Below are positions 1 through 8,074 of a stretch of DNA of 64,000 nt, piece after piece. The DNA comes from Burkholderia sp. SRS-W-2-2016. GTDB lineage: Bacteria > Pseudomonadota > Gammaproteobacteria > Burkholderiales > Burkholderiaceae. Both the position numbers and the translations under genes were made by a program. Under the pieces are notes generated by a model. It was not told where the DNA came from. It ran no database searches and saw only the letters and a list, made by a program, of their open reading frames with translations. Position 1 is the stretch's first letter, and each line of letters opens with the position of its first letter. Location of the stretch: contig NZ_MSDV01000051.1 in the NCBI RefSeq assembly GCF_001931485.1, forward strand, positions 30,201 through 94,200. Reading direction: 5' to 3'.

Positions 1-592
1 CGTGTCGGTCGGCTTCGATCATCCCGTCGCGGACGGCGATCGCATCGCCGTCTATCCGAAGTTCGAAGCGCTCGATATCCAGCCGCTCCTGCGCGTGCGC
101 GAACGGCCGCTGCGGGTACTGCGCTTCATCGCCGACGCGCATCTCGGCGGCCTTGCGCCGCTGCTGCGTCTGGCGGGTTTCGATACGCTCTACGACAACC
201 ACTACCCCGATGCCGATATCGAGGCGCTCGCCGCCGCGCAACAGCGCATCGTGCTGACGCGCGACCGCGAGCTGCTGAAACGCCGCAACATCACGCATGG
301 CTGCTACGTGCGCGCGCTGCGCCCGCGCGAGCAGTTGCGCGAAGTGTTCGAGCGGCTCGATCTGGCGCGCAGCGCGCAACCGTTCCGGCTGTGCCTGATG
401 TGCAACGCGCCGCTGCGACGCATCGCGCGCGAGGAAGCGGGGCCGCGGGTGCCGCACGGCGTGTTGCAGCGGCATAGCCGCTTCGTCACCTGCGACGTGT
501 GCCAGCGGATCTTCTGGGAAGGCACGCATTGGCAAAGGATGCGCGCATTGATGGACAGCGTGTCAGCGCCGCCGGCGCAGCGCGCGGACTGA
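1..592 (+). CDS. Mut7-C RNAse domain protein, 5' end outside window
   Basis: The frame is open from the window edge, so this is the C-terminal part of the protein. The first ~25 residues (VGFDHPVADGDRIAVYPKF) look like the end of a ubiquitin-like/ThiS-type fold, which in this family precedes the Mut7-C domain. The rest fits Mut7-C (PIN-like RNase): FIADAHLGGLAPLLRLAGFD, an LTRDRELL motif, then two CxxC pairs (CLMCNAPL and CDVCQRIFWEGTHW) that probably bind zinc. The family is predicted to be RNase-like, but no substrate is known to me. The true start lies upstream of the window; the GTG at position 2 should not be taken as the start. Confidence 0.85.
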   Translation, partial: VSVGFDHPVADGDRIAVYPKFEALDIQPLLRVRERPLRVLRFIADAHLGGLAPLLRLAGFDTLYDNHYPDADIEALAAAQQRIVLTRDRELLKRRNITHGCYVRALRPREQLREVFERLDLARSAQPFRLCLMCNAPLRRIAREEAGPRVPHGVLQRHSRFVTCDVCQRIFWEGTHWQRMRALMDSVSAPPAQRAD

Positions 593-728
593 CATCGGCG
601 CACGCAGATGATTCGCTCACCCTGCCCTTACCCCGCACTCACGATGCGCGTCGCGGCAGACCGCATGGCGCCACCGCTTGCGCGGCTGCGTACAATGCTG
701 GCTTATTTACCTCGCAGAGGCCTTCCAG

Positions 729-1007
729 ATGGCGATGAAAAAAACCGACCTTGAAAAGAACAAGGCGCTGAAACTGAACAACGCAATGAAGCAGGCGGGT
801 GCGAACCGCGCCGGCAAGGGCAGCGCGACCGCACCGGTCGCCGACCGGCGCGAACAGCGCAAGCTCGATCAGGCGCAAGGCCTCGTCGCATTCGCGTGCA
901 AGCTCAACGGCGACCTCGTGAACGAACTGAAGACGCGCGCGGCCACGCATCCGGACGGCCTGAACGGTCTGCTGGACGAAGTGATCCGGCGCGGCCTGGC
1001 GGGCTGA
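729..1007 (+). CDS. small basic hypothetical protein (92 aa)
   Basis: I chose the ATG at 729 because a purine-rich GCAGAGG lies about 10 bases upstream and the translation then begins MAMKKTDLEKNKALKLNN. The N-terminal half is rich in Lys/Arg/Asn and looks disordered. The C-terminal half (LVNELKTRAATHPDGLNGLLDEVIRRGLAG) is predicted helical. There is no signal peptide or membrane segment. The gene ends 58 bp before a strong bidirectional terminator. I recognise no family; the basic N-terminus would suit nucleic-acid binding, but that is a guess. Confidence 0.7.
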   Translation: MAMKKTDLEKNKALKLNNAMKQAGANRAGKGSATAPVADRREQRKLDQAQGLVAFACKLNGDLVNELKTRAATHPDGLNGLLDEVIRRGLAG

Positions 1008-1065
1008 TCGTCGGGTCGAGCGTGACATAAGCGGCGTAGAAGCGGCGCAAAACGCGCCGCGGATG

Positions 1066-1099
1066 CAAAAAGGCCAGAGCTTTCGCTCTGGCCTTTTTG
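1066..1099. terminator. bidirectional rho-independent terminator
   Basis: A perfect 15-bp stem (CAAAAAGGCCAGAGC with its reverse complement) closes a TTTC loop. It has an A-run on the 5' side and a T-run on the 3' side, so it can act in both directions. It lies between the convergent genes ending at 1007 (+) and 1190 (-). Confidence 0.92.
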
Positions 1100-1189
1100 C
1101 TGGCAACCCGGTTCACAACCGGCTGCCGCGGGCGGCGAACCGCACGACGCAAGAACCGCTACGTCGCGTAGCGACGAGCGTGCGTCGGC

Positions 1190-1408
1190 TTAGTTTGCCG
1201 TGCCCTTGTCGTTCGTGCCTGCTGCCGAAGCTGCAGCTGCCACCGGCGCGCGCTTGCCGTGGGTCTTCAGCTGCTTGACGTGGTGCTTCTTCGGTGCGCT
1301 AGCAGCAGCGGCAGCCGGCGCAGCAGCTGCGTCCGATGCCTGTGCGAAAGCCTGAACGGAAACCAGCGCGAACGAAGCGGCTGCGAGCGAGACGATGACT
1401 TTTTTCAT
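1190..1408 (-). CDS. short exported Ala/Lys-rich protein (72 aa)
   Basis: The start at 1408 is preceded by GGGGATC, a plausible ribosome binding site, and gives MKKVIVSLAAASFALVSVQAFAQ, a classical Sec signal peptide with a predicted cleavage after AFA. The mature part is about 50 residues of alanine- and lysine-rich low-complexity sequence (KKHHVKQLKTHGKRAPVAAAAS). Such short exported Ala/Lys-rich proteins are common in Burkholderiaceae and have no assigned role. It converges on the 729-1007 gene and shares its terminator. Confidence 0.8.
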   Translation of the reverse strand: MKKVIVSLAAASFALVSVQAFAQASDAAAAPAAAAASAPKKHHVKQLKTHGKRAPVAAAASAAGTNDKGTAN

Positions 1409-1598
1409 GTGTTGATCCCCAAACCTGACGACTGAGTCGAATGTGAATTGAAAACAACTGCACGGTAGAGCAGGCTGCGAGATGCCTTCAGCTCCCCGCG
1501 GGAGAGTATTACCCAAGCGTAGGCGGTTTGTCATGCGTAAAACTCGATATGTATTTTCCGGGAGACACCCTGCTTTCAGCGTGCTTTCAATTATTCAG

Positions 1599-1620
1599 TA
1601 TTCCCTACCAGGGACAATAC
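1599..1620. promoter_or_regulatory. possible operator dyad (TCCCT-ACC-AGGGA core)
   Basis: An inverted repeat with a perfect TCCCT/AGGGA core around ACC and flanking GTAT/ATAC lies in the 290-bp gap between the minus-strand gene starting at 1408 and the end of the IclR gene. It could be an operator for the short exported protein. No T-run follows, so it is not a terminator. The binding protein is unknown. Confidence 0.3.
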
Positions 1621-1698
1621 CTACCCCGGTGAAAGCGGCTTGCAGCGGGCGTTACCGCGGATGGCCGACACCGCGCTGACGCAGTGCGCGAGCCACGC

Positions 1699-2451
1699 TC
1701 AAACCAGATTGCGCAGCAGGCTCGCGGTTTCCTGCAGGGTCGGCAGCACGCGTTGCAGCGCCGCGTTCGCCGACTCGTCGCCGATCGCCATGCTGACGCT
1801 GATCGCCGCGACCACCACCCCATGCCGGTCGCGCAGCGGCACCGCGATGCCGCGCACGCCGACCTCGAGTTGCTGATCGGTGACCACGTAGCCGTTGCGG
1901 CGAATTTCGCCGAGCACTTCGCGCAGACGCTCGACCGTCGAATACGTGTACGGCGTAAACACCTTGATCGGATACGACGCCAGCCATTCGTCGATGCTGT
2001 CCGGCGCCTGAAACGCGAGCAGCACCAGCCCCGCCGACGACAACGGCGCCGGCGCCCGCGAGCCGGTGACGAAGCCGACCGCCATCGCGCGATTGACGCC
2101 GTTGCGCGCGACATACACGACGTCGTGTTCATCGAGGATCGCGACCAGCGCGGTCTCCTGCACGGTCGCGGTGATCCGCTGCAAAAACGGCTGCACGGTG
2201 CGCGGCAGGCGCGCCGAATCCAGATACGACTGACCGAGCCGCAGCACGCGCGGCGCGAGCCAGAACAGCTTGCCGTCGGTGTCGACGTAGCCGAGTTCGC
2301 GCAGCGTCAGCAGATAACGGCGCGCGGCCGTGCGCGAGAGGCCGGCGCGGATGGCGACCATCGTCGGCGTCATGCGCGCGTGCTCTTCGTCGAATGCTTC
2401 GATGATCGCGAGCGCTTTCGCGGCGCCCGCGATCCAGTCCTTGTCGTCCAT
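1699..2451 (-). CDS. IclR-family transcriptional regulator (PcaR/PobR type)
   Basis: The 250-residue protein has the IclR layout: an N-terminal winged helix-turn-helix (about residues 8-70, with LSRTAARRYLLTLRELGYV as recognition region) followed by an effector-binding domain (about 85-250, e.g. VGFVTGSRAPAPLSSAGLVLLAF and GIAVPLRDRHGVVVAAISV). IclR proteins of this subgroup usually control aromatic-acid or beta-ketoadipate pathway genes, but no such genes lie nearby, so the regulon cannot be read from context. The gene is divergent from the EamA exporter across a 258-bp gap. Confidence 0.93.
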   Translation of the reverse strand: MDDKDWIAGAAKALAIIEAFDEEHARMTPTMVAIRAGLSRTAARRYLLTLRELGYVDTDGKLFWLAPRVLRLGQSYLDSARLPRTVQPFLQRITATVQETALVAILDEHDVVYVARNGVNRAMAVGFVTGSRAPAPLSSAGLVLLAFQAPDSIDEWLASYPIKVFTPYTYSTVERLREVLGEIRRNGYVVTDQQLEVGVRGIAVPLRDRHGVVVAAISVSMAIGDESANAALQRVLPTLQETASLLRNLV

Positions 2452-2709
2452 CGTGTTTTATCCGTGCGCGGTTGGCGGGATCTCGCGGTTGGGCCGGAGC
2501 GCGGGTGATCGATGGAAGTATCGAGCGCGCATCGGCGGCGCACAGTCGCGCGGCTCCAGCCGTTGCGCGATTATCGCGCGAGTCGTGCGGCGTGCCTGGC
2601 GGTTGCGCGGCCCGCGTATCATGTGAGCGACTGCTTACCGGCAGCGCGCCGCGTGCCAACGTCGCGTGTTTCGCCGGCACGATCCACCGCTCAAAACCAC
2701 AACAACACC

Positions 2710-3639
2710 TTGAATCCCGATACCCGCCAACACCTGCGCGCCAACGTGCTGATGCTGATCGCCGCGCTGATCTGGGGCTCCGCGTTCGTCGCGCAGCGCC
2801 TGAGTCTCGATGCGATCGGCCCGTTTCTGTTCACCGGTCTGCGTTTTCTGCTCGGCGCACTGGTCGTGCTGACGATGATCGTCTGCGTGCGCCGCTCCGC
2901 GCTCGCCGAACTGACGAAGCGCGAACCGGGCGGCGCCCGCGAACTGCTCGGCGCGGGCGCGTTGCTCGGCGTGGTGCTGGCGGTGTCGATTTCGTTGCAG
3001 CAAATCGGCCTGCAATACACGAAGATCGCCAACGCGGGCTTCATCAGCTCGCTGTACGTGGTGATCGTGCCGCTGCTCGGCGTGCTGTTGCGCCATAAGA
3101 CCGGTCCCGGCACGTGGCTCGGCGCGGTGCTCGCGGCGCTCGGCATGTACTTCCTGAGCGTCGACGAACATTTCTCGATGCTGTACGGCGACTGGTTCCA
3201 GCTGGCCGGCGCGCTGGCGATTTCGTTACAGATGATGCTGGTCGGCCGCTTCGCCGCGCGCCACGACACCTTGATGCTCGCGCTCGTGCAGTTCGTGACC
3301 TGCGGGCTCGTGTGTCTCGCGATCGGGCTCGCGCTCGAACCGCTCAGCGCGGCGATTATCGTCCGCGCGGCGCCGACGATCGTTTACGGCGGAGCGTTGT
3401 CGGTCGGGGTCGCGTATACGATCCAGGTGGTCGCGCAGCGCTATGCGGCGCCGTCGCACGCGGCGGTGATCTTCAGCATGGAAGGCGTGTTCGCGGCGTT
3501 CGCCGGCTGGCTGGTGCTCGGCGAAACCTTGACGGCGCGCGCACTGTTCGGCTGTGCGCTGATGCTCGCGGGTTTGATCGTGTGTCAGGTGTTGCCCGGC
3601 TGGAAACGCGGCCGGGAGCGCGTGTCGAAGGCGGCTTGA
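2710..3639 (+). CDS. DMT/EamA-family transporter
   Basis: About ten hydrophobic segments arranged as two EamA repeats make this an inner-membrane drug/metabolite transporter family protein, probably an exporter of small metabolites. The first segment (VLMLIAALIWGSAFVAQRLSL) is typical of the family. I placed the start at TTG 2710 because it gives a short cytoplasmic N-terminus (NPDTRQHLRANV) before TM1; the first ATG, at 2752, would cut into TM1, and longer upstream extensions lack family character. The ribosome binding site is weak, so the start is uncertain. The substrate is not predictable. Confidence 0.85.
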   Translation: MNPDTRQHLRANVLMLIAALIWGSAFVAQRLSLDAIGPFLFTGLRFLLGALVVLTMIVCVRRSALAELTKREPGGARELLGAGALLGVVLAVSISLQQIGLQYTKIANAGFISSLYVVIVPLLGVLLRHKTGPGTWLGAVLAALGMYFLSVDEHFSMLYGDWFQLAGALAISLQMMLVGRFAARHDTLMLALVQFVTCGLVCLAIGLALEPLSAAIIVRAAPTIVYGGALSVGVAYTIQVVAQRYAAPSHAAVIFSMEGVFAAFAGWLVLGETLTARALFGCALMLAGLIVCQVLPGWKRGRERVSKAA

Positions 3640-3640
3640 G

Positions 3641-3657
3641 CGACGTTGTAAACGTCG
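3641..3657. other. small perfect hairpin after the transporter gene
   Basis: CGACGTT-GTA-AACGTCG directly follows the transporter stop codon. It could stabilise or end the transcript, but there is no T-run. Confidence 0.3.
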
Positions 3658-3700
3658 TGTGAGCGTGCGGAGTTAACGCCGGCTGTATCGCGGCCGCCGG

Positions 3701-3952
3701 CTATGCCGCGCGCGGATGCGCGAACAGACTCCGCGTATCGGCGGTCGGCGGAAACACGCACCAGCAGCCGTCGTCGTGGCGGAAGAAAAACAGCCCTCGA
3801 CGGCCCTCCTGCGGTGACGTCTCGACTCTCACATAACGCCGCCCGCCCATTCGCGTGCGGCTGAATTCGGTCACGTGAACCGGCTCGGATGGCGACGGCG
3901 CCAGCCACTTCTCGACCAGAAACCGCAACGAGCGTTCGCTTGCGGCTCTCAT
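3701..3952 (-). CDS. hypothetical protein (83 aa)
   Basis: The start codon overlaps the stop of the upstream gene (ATGA at 3949-3952), so the two small genes are translationally coupled. The protein has an aromatic/charged composition (SLRFLVEKWLAP, RRYVRVETSP, GLFFFRHDDGCWCVFPP) with no signal peptide or TM segment. It does not match a family I can name. Tight coupling with its neighbour is the main argument that it is real. Confidence 0.6.
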   Translation of the reverse strand: MRAASERSLRFLVEKWLAPSPSEPVHVTEFSRTRMGGRRYVRVETSPQEGRRGLFFFRHDDGCWCVFPPTADTRSLFAHPRAA

Positions 3953-4155
3953 GACCGGCTCCGGAACAGCTTGTCGCGATAGGCGTCGCGGGTGGATTCG
4001 GTGTTCTCGTCATCGGCGGCGATATCTTCGTCGGCCTCGGCGCTTGCCAGCGCTATCGCGCGGTTGGTCGCGGCGGCCCGTAACGTACTGCAATGGGCCG
4101 CATGCCGAAGGTCCGAAAGAAGCCGGACGAGCTGTCGTGCTGATCTGCGTTTCAT
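3949..4155 (-). CDS. hypothetical protein (68 aa), first of a two-gene operon
   Basis: This small gene precedes and overlaps the 3701-3952 gene by four bases. The N-terminus is basic (MKRRSARQLVRLLSDLRHAAHC); the C-terminal half is acidic (ASAEADEDIAADDENTEST). It has no recognisable domain. The coupling suggests the two products work together, but no role can be assigned. Confidence 0.55.
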   Translation of the reverse strand: MKRRSARQLVRLLSDLRHAAHCSTLRAAATNRAIALASAEADEDIAADDENTESTRDAYRDKLFRSRS

Positions 4156-4397
4156 ACATCCCCCCGCACTGCACCAAGAACCTCACAAAGCACTTTAACT
4201 CTATGCCTGATTTGGCCGTTGGCTAAACGGATTTAGCGAAATAGCAACAGTTGCGTTTGCAAAAAGTAAACACGCAATCTTTGTTCCGTGTTCTCACTAT
4301 GCGCGCGGGGTTAACCGGATTCTGTGCGTTAACGAGCGCTTCGCGGTGCGCGAATCGTCCGTTCGGCCGCATTGGGAAAAGCGTTGCGAGGGCCAGG

Positions 4398-4591
4398 TTA
4401 TCCACAGCGACCTCTGAACAACTCGGGGACAGCACGGCGAATAGCCTGTGCGTGGAATCTTGATAAGAGCAGGTGCCGGTTAACGTGCCTTCAAAGTTAT
4501 CCCGGCCACGTAGTTTTTCTACAGCCGTGTTCCGCACGGTTATCGTTTCCGCATCGTGTTGATGCGATAAGGGATTTGGGAGTTATCCACA
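4398..4591 (+). promoter_or_regulatory. pair of perfect DnaA boxes
   Basis: TTATCCACA, the strong DnaA-box consensus, occurs at 4398-4406 and 4583-4591, both in the same orientation and 185 bp apart. An AT-rich segment with GTATGTATACGTATTAAG follows the second box. No dnaA, dnaN, gyrB, parAB or rep gene is nearby. The sites could titrate DnaA, reactivate it, or regulate a flanking gene. Confidence 0.55.
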
Positions 4592-4678
4592 GAAACGGGT
4601 GCCCTTTGTTAACTACTACTATGTATGTATACGTATTAAGTAAACCCCATAAGGTAAACGTCGCTGCATGGGGTTAAC

Positions 4679-4701
4679 GGCTGATCAGTGCTTGATCAGC
4701 C
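4679..4701. repeat. perfect inverted repeat with TGATCA cores
   Basis: Nine-base arms GGCTGATCA and TGATCAGCC are separated by five bases. It lies 42 bp past the stop of the minus-strand lipoprotein gene, but no T-run follows on that strand, so it reads better as a protein-binding dyad or RNA hairpin than a standard terminator. Confidence 0.55.
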
Positions 4702-4743
4702 CCAACACATTTGGTGTTCTTGTTGGTTTACCGGGTTAACGGT

Positions 4744-5721
4744 TTACGGGGCGAGCGTCGCGCCGCTCGCCGGTTCGATCGCGGCAGCCTGGTCGATCGG
4801 GTCGAGGAGCTGGTTAACCGGAGCGGGTGCGGGGGACTGCATTACGGTGCGTGCCGACGGTTGGATTGCCACGGGTGTGGTGATCTGGACCGGCGTTGGC
4901 GATGTGATCTGCACCGTTGCGGGAATCGATGACAGCGTTGCTGCGGGCACTGTGATCTGGACAGGGATGGTTTGCGTCGGCTGGATCACTGCGGGTGCAG
5001 TTATCTGCTCCGGCGCTGTGACCTGAACCGGTGCGCTCATTTGAGCCTGGGCCGGGGCCGGCACTGCCGCCGGCGCACTCGTCGTGACCGGAACCGCGGC
5101 GGGAATCGTCGTGAGCTGCAGCGGCGTCGCGACCTGCATCGGCAGCATGCGCGTTTCGATCGCGCTGCTCGTCACCGGCTGCGTGCGCACGACCGTCTGC
5201 AGATAGTGATCGACGAGCCCAAAGAACCGTTCATAGAACTTGCCCGACGGAATCGTCTCGCTCGAAATTTTCACCATCGCATCGCTATTCGAGCGGATCG
5301 GCAGCGATAGCGAACCGAGCACGCTGAGCCCGACGCTCGCCGATGTATCGCTCTTCTTCAGCGCAAAGCCGTTTTGCACGGCGTTCACATAAACGATGCT
5401 GCTGCTCGCAGCCTCTTCCCCCGGCGTGCAGACCACGTGAAATTCGACGACCACGTGGGTGTCGCTAGTCGGCTGGAAATTTTTCGTGCCGTCGACGGAA
5501 TCGGGCCGCGACATCGTCGTCAGATAGCCCTGGCTCAGCAGCGCGCGACGCGCGGCTTCGCAGCTATCGATGGTGTTCGAATTGAAATTGCGCGCATACG
5601 GACTCGCGCCGGTTTCGAACATTTCCTGGGTGAATTTCGGTTGCGGCGTGCTGCTGCATGCCGCGAGCGCCAGCAGGCCGAATACGGCCGCGGCGGTGGA
5701 GCGGAAAAACGGGATCTGCAT
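4744..5721 (-). CDS. DUF2242-type lipoprotein with PVQIT repeats
   Basis: Starting at 5721 the protein begins MQIPFFRSTAAAVFGLLALAACSS, a lipoprotein signal peptide with lipobox LAAC. Residues ~25-190 form a compact domain that I assign to DUF2242 (CEAARRALLSQGYLTTMSRPDSVDGTKNFQP region). The last ~130 residues are a Pro/Thr/Gln/Val-rich tail with repeated units such as PVQITVP, PVQITTP and QITAPAVIQP, probably an extended periplasmic or cell-wall-spanning linker. An upstream in-frame ATG at 5835 would mask the signal peptide. Likely envelope-anchored; function unknown. Confidence 0.8.
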   Translation of the reverse strand: MQIPFFRSTAAAVFGLLALAACSSTPQPKFTQEMFETGASPYARNFNSNTIDSCEAARRALLSQGYLTTMSRPDSVDGTKNFQPTSDTHVVVEFHVVCTPGEEAASSSIVYVNAVQNGFALKKSDTSASVGLSVLGSLSLPIRSNSDAMVKISSETIPSGKFYERFFGLVDHYLQTVVRTQPVTSSAIETRMLPMQVATPLQLTTIPAAVPVTTSAPAAVPAPAQAQMSAPVQVTAPEQITAPAVIQPTQTIPVQITVPAATLSSIPATVQITSPTPVQITTPVAIQPSARTVMQSPAPAPVNQLLDPIDQAAAIEPASGATLAP

Positions 5722-5943
5722 GGTCGATGGCAAGAAGCGCGTGGCGTGAACGCGAATGGGAATGCATTGTAGAGCGGCGATGTGAGCGTGCGTAAAAAGC
5801 GTGCAACGCCACGCCGGCGCCGCATTACGATGCATAACAGGGGCGGCAACAGGCGGACTCGCCGGCTTGGATGCTCTGGCCTGTCTTCTGGGAAAAAGTG
5901 CGATGAACCGCGCGAAAGGGATCAGCGGACCCGGCGAACGCGA

Positions 5944-6660
5944 TTATTTCGACGCGCCGCGCGGCGAGCCCGACATAGAAGCCGAAGTCGAGCCCGAACC
6001 GGACGCCGATGCGGAACTGGACGAAACCGCGACCGCGGCCGACGCCGCCCGCGCGCCGCTCGCTACTGCATTAGCGGCGGGCGTAGCCGGCACGCTGAAC
6101 GCATCGGCCCACGGATTCGCGCCGTCGCATCGATCGGCTTCACACGACGCGGCAGGGCCGCCGCCGGCTTGAGCTTTGTCCTGAGGCGCGGCAACCGCCG
6201 AGAAATCCTCCACGCGCAAAGTGACCTTCTGCGCGTACGCCTTCGAGCCACCGTAACTTTTCAGCGCGGCGTTCAGATCGCCGTTGGCCGAGCGCATGTA
6301 GCCGTACAGGATCGCCGAGCCCGCTTCGATGTTCGCGCCCGGCTCGGTCAGATCCTTCACGTTGCGCAGCAGTCCGCGATGCGCCTGTGGCACGACCTGC
6401 ATCAGCCCGGTCGCGCCGTTGGCGCCGCGGGCTTTTTCCTTGAAGCGGGATTCGATCGAGATGATGGCGAGCAGCAGCGCCGGCGGGAGGGAGTATTTGG
6501 AAGCGGCGGATTGCACCGCGTCGGAGATCTTTTGCGCTTTGTCTTTGTTGAGCCCGAACTTGTGCGTCAGATACGTCGAAATCCGGTCGCTGTTTTCGTC
6601 GGCCGCGGCGGTTTGCGCGAGGCCGAGCGACAGCACGATCAGGCAAAGTAACCGGCTCAT
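5944..6660 (-). CDS. lytic transglycosylase (SLT domain), exported
   Basis: The 238-residue protein has a signal peptide (MSRLLCLIVLSLGLAQTAAA) and a single SLT/goose-lysozyme-like domain at about residues 40-150. The catalytic Glu sits in IISIESRFKEKARG and the family motif is GATGLMQVVPQAHRGLL. Such enzymes cleave the MurNAc-GlcNAc bond of peptidoglycan with 1,6-anhydro formation. The C-terminal ~80 residues are low-complexity Ala/Ser-rich. Single-domain SLTs often work with secretion or envelope machines, but none is encoded adjacent. Confidence 0.9.
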   Translation of the reverse strand: MSRLLCLIVLSLGLAQTAAADENSDRISTYLTHKFGLNKDKAQKISDAVQSAASKYSLPPALLLAIISIESRFKEKARGANGATGLMQVVPQAHRGLLRNVKDLTEPGANIEAGSAILYGYMRSANGDLNAALKSYGGSKAYAQKVTLRVEDFSAVAAPQDKAQAGGGPAASCEADRCDGANPWADAFSVPATPAANAVASGARAASAAVAVSSSSASASGSGSTSASMSGSPRGASK

Positions 6661-7024
6661 GACGGGGCGGAAGGTAACAAAGACCTGCGCATTATAGCGC
6701 CGGCACCCTGGCTGTCATCGGACCATCACAATTTTTGTCTTTTAAATCAAGGTTGAACGAAAGTTAAGGCGGTGGAATGCGCCCCCGCCTGCGCTGCAAG
6801 CCGGGTTTTCTAAAAATTGCGCGATTAAGCTGTTAGTTGCGTTTGTGGCAAAGAACCGCCCGGCAACCCTGTCCTCTCATGGAATCGTGTCGCCCCGCAG
6901 ACCGCACCCAGCCGTCGAGCTTTGCGTGGATTTGCGACAATGCAGGTCGCCCGCCTGTCGCGGGCTTCCTGGAAGCCAACGTATCGGCTCACCCCAAGCG
7001 AACCAACCAGCGATGTTTTCACGG
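6661..7024. other. intergenic region between divergent genes
   Basis: This 364-bp gap separates the transglycosylase (-) from a small gene (+). It is AT-richer near 6722-6765 (AATTTTTGTCTTTTAAATC), where promoters probably lie. I see no further gene or repeat in it. Confidence 0.6.
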
Positions 7025-7285
7025 ATGAGCAAGACCGCGTTTATTCCCAGCGTCCCCGGCATGTCGGAGGACGACTTCGAGATTTCGGCGAGCGCGAAAA
7101 TGACCGGCTACCGGCGCTTCTTCGGTGTATTGAAGGTGGTGCGCACGACCGACGGCCGCGTGCTGTTTCCGTTCGACGGCGCCCCCGAGCTCGGCCCGCA
7201 CGCGAGCCGGCTCGAAGCGACCGCGGCGGCGCAGGTGTACGGCGAACATATCGTCGAGAGTGATCTGGCGCGGCCGGAGTTATAG
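7025..7285 (+). CDS. small hypothetical protein (86 aa)
   Basis: Starting at ATG 7025 the protein reads MSKTAFIPSVPGMSEDDFEI and continues with a beta-rich core (YRRFFGVLKVVRTTDGRVLFPFDG). There is no signal peptide or TM segment. The sequence has the look of short conserved Burkholderiaceae proteins that bear only a DUF label (possibly DUF6723, not certain). No function can be proposed. Confidence 0.65.
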   Translation: MSKTAFIPSVPGMSEDDFEISASAKMTGYRRFFGVLKVVRTTDGRVLFPFDGAPELGPHASRLEATAAAQVYGEHIVESDLARPEL

Positions 7286-7384
7286 GCTTAGGAGAGACGC
7301 GCCGCGCCGGTCACGAAGCGGCGCCACCGCGTAGCACGCGCGCCAAGACGGCAGCCATAGCAGCGACAACCTCAGGAGCGAACC

Positions 7385-7970
7385 ATGCGGGCAATCAGCG
7401 GTTGGCGCGAAGCAGGACGAACGCTCGGCGCGCTGGGCTGCGCGGCCCTCCTTGCCGGCGGTATCGTTCCTCAGACCGGTTTCGCACAGAGCGAACCGGT
7501 GTCCGCAGCGGCCGTGCAGGCGGCGCTGCGGCAGGCCGACGTCGTACACATGCAGGTGCGCGTCGTCGCCATCGATCCCGCCAACAACAGCGTCACGTTG
7601 CGCGGCCCGCGCGGCCAGCTCGCCGACGTCGATGTGAATCCCGCGATCGCCGATATCAGCCGGCTGCGGGTCGGCGACCGGCTGAACGTCGCGTATCAGC
7701 AGGCGCTGCTGGTGCAGGTCGACAAACTCGCGGCGAGAGGCGTGCGCGTTGCCTGCGTCCGGGGGCAGCGCGTCGTCCGCGCATCGGGTGCGGATCGTCG
7801 CGACCGTGGTCCATATCGATCGCGATAAACGTCTGCTGACGTTGCGCGGGCCGAAGCATCAACAGGTGCTGCACGCGGCGCGTGAGATCCCGCTTGCCGA
7901 CCTGCGCGTCGGCGATAGCGTGCGCGCAGAGTTTGTGTCGGCGGTTGCGGTGGCGCTCGCGAAAGAGTGA
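7385..7970 (+). pseudogene. exported two-repeat protein split by a frameshift
   Basis: The first frame (7385 to a stop at 7828) encodes a signal peptide (LGCAALLAGGIVPQTGFAQ) and a beta-rich unit with VRVVAIDPANNSVTLRGPRGQ and LRVGDRLNVAY. A second unit with the same pattern, VRIVATVVHIDRDKRLLTLRGP and LRVGDSVRAEFV, lies in another frame ending at 7970. Changing frame around the run of five G at 7761-7765 would join them into one ~190-residue protein with two tandem copies of the unit. Either the gene is broken, the G-run is a sequencing error, or the frame is shifted during translation. Confidence 0.7.
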
Positions 7971-8074
7971 CCGCGAGCGCCGGGCGTTTCATGCCTCGGT
8001 GAGACTTTAGCGACACGCTTGCACGAAGCGAGACGCACAGCGGTACCGCACACTAAACGATCGATTGACCCCGT

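Larger units (their letters stand above)
4310..4740. repeat. cluster of six GTTAAC palindromes
   Basis: GTTAAC occurs at 4310, 4328, 4479, 4608, 4673 and 4735, mostly in the wider context GGTTAACNG; a seventh copy at 4813 lies in the 3' end of the next gene. GTAAAC or GTTTAC variants are interspersed near 4266, 4641, 4653, 4725 and 4741. Such density of an AT-rich hexamer is unexpected in high-GC DNA. Function unknown. Confidence 0.6.
4156..4743. other. gene-free, AT-richer intergenic stretch with origin-like motifs
   Basis: There is no convincing gene in these 588 bp. Short frames exist on both strands but show neither family features nor coding character. The stretch is clearly richer in A+T than its neighbours, especially around 4608-4660. 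It holds two DnaA boxes, six GTTAAC palindromes, several GTAAAC/GTTTAC variants and a TGATCA inverted repeat, listed separately. Confidence 0.75.

Noticed and set aside
4223..4537. Minus-strand frame of 104 codons in the DnaA-box region
   Set aside because: No ribosome binding site, no family features, and it crosses the motif cluster; judged non-coding.
4156..4743. Primary chromosomal origin (oriC)
   Set aside because: Only two strong DnaA boxes and no dnaA, dnaN, gyrB, rpmH or parAB genes nearby; retained only as an orphan cluster.
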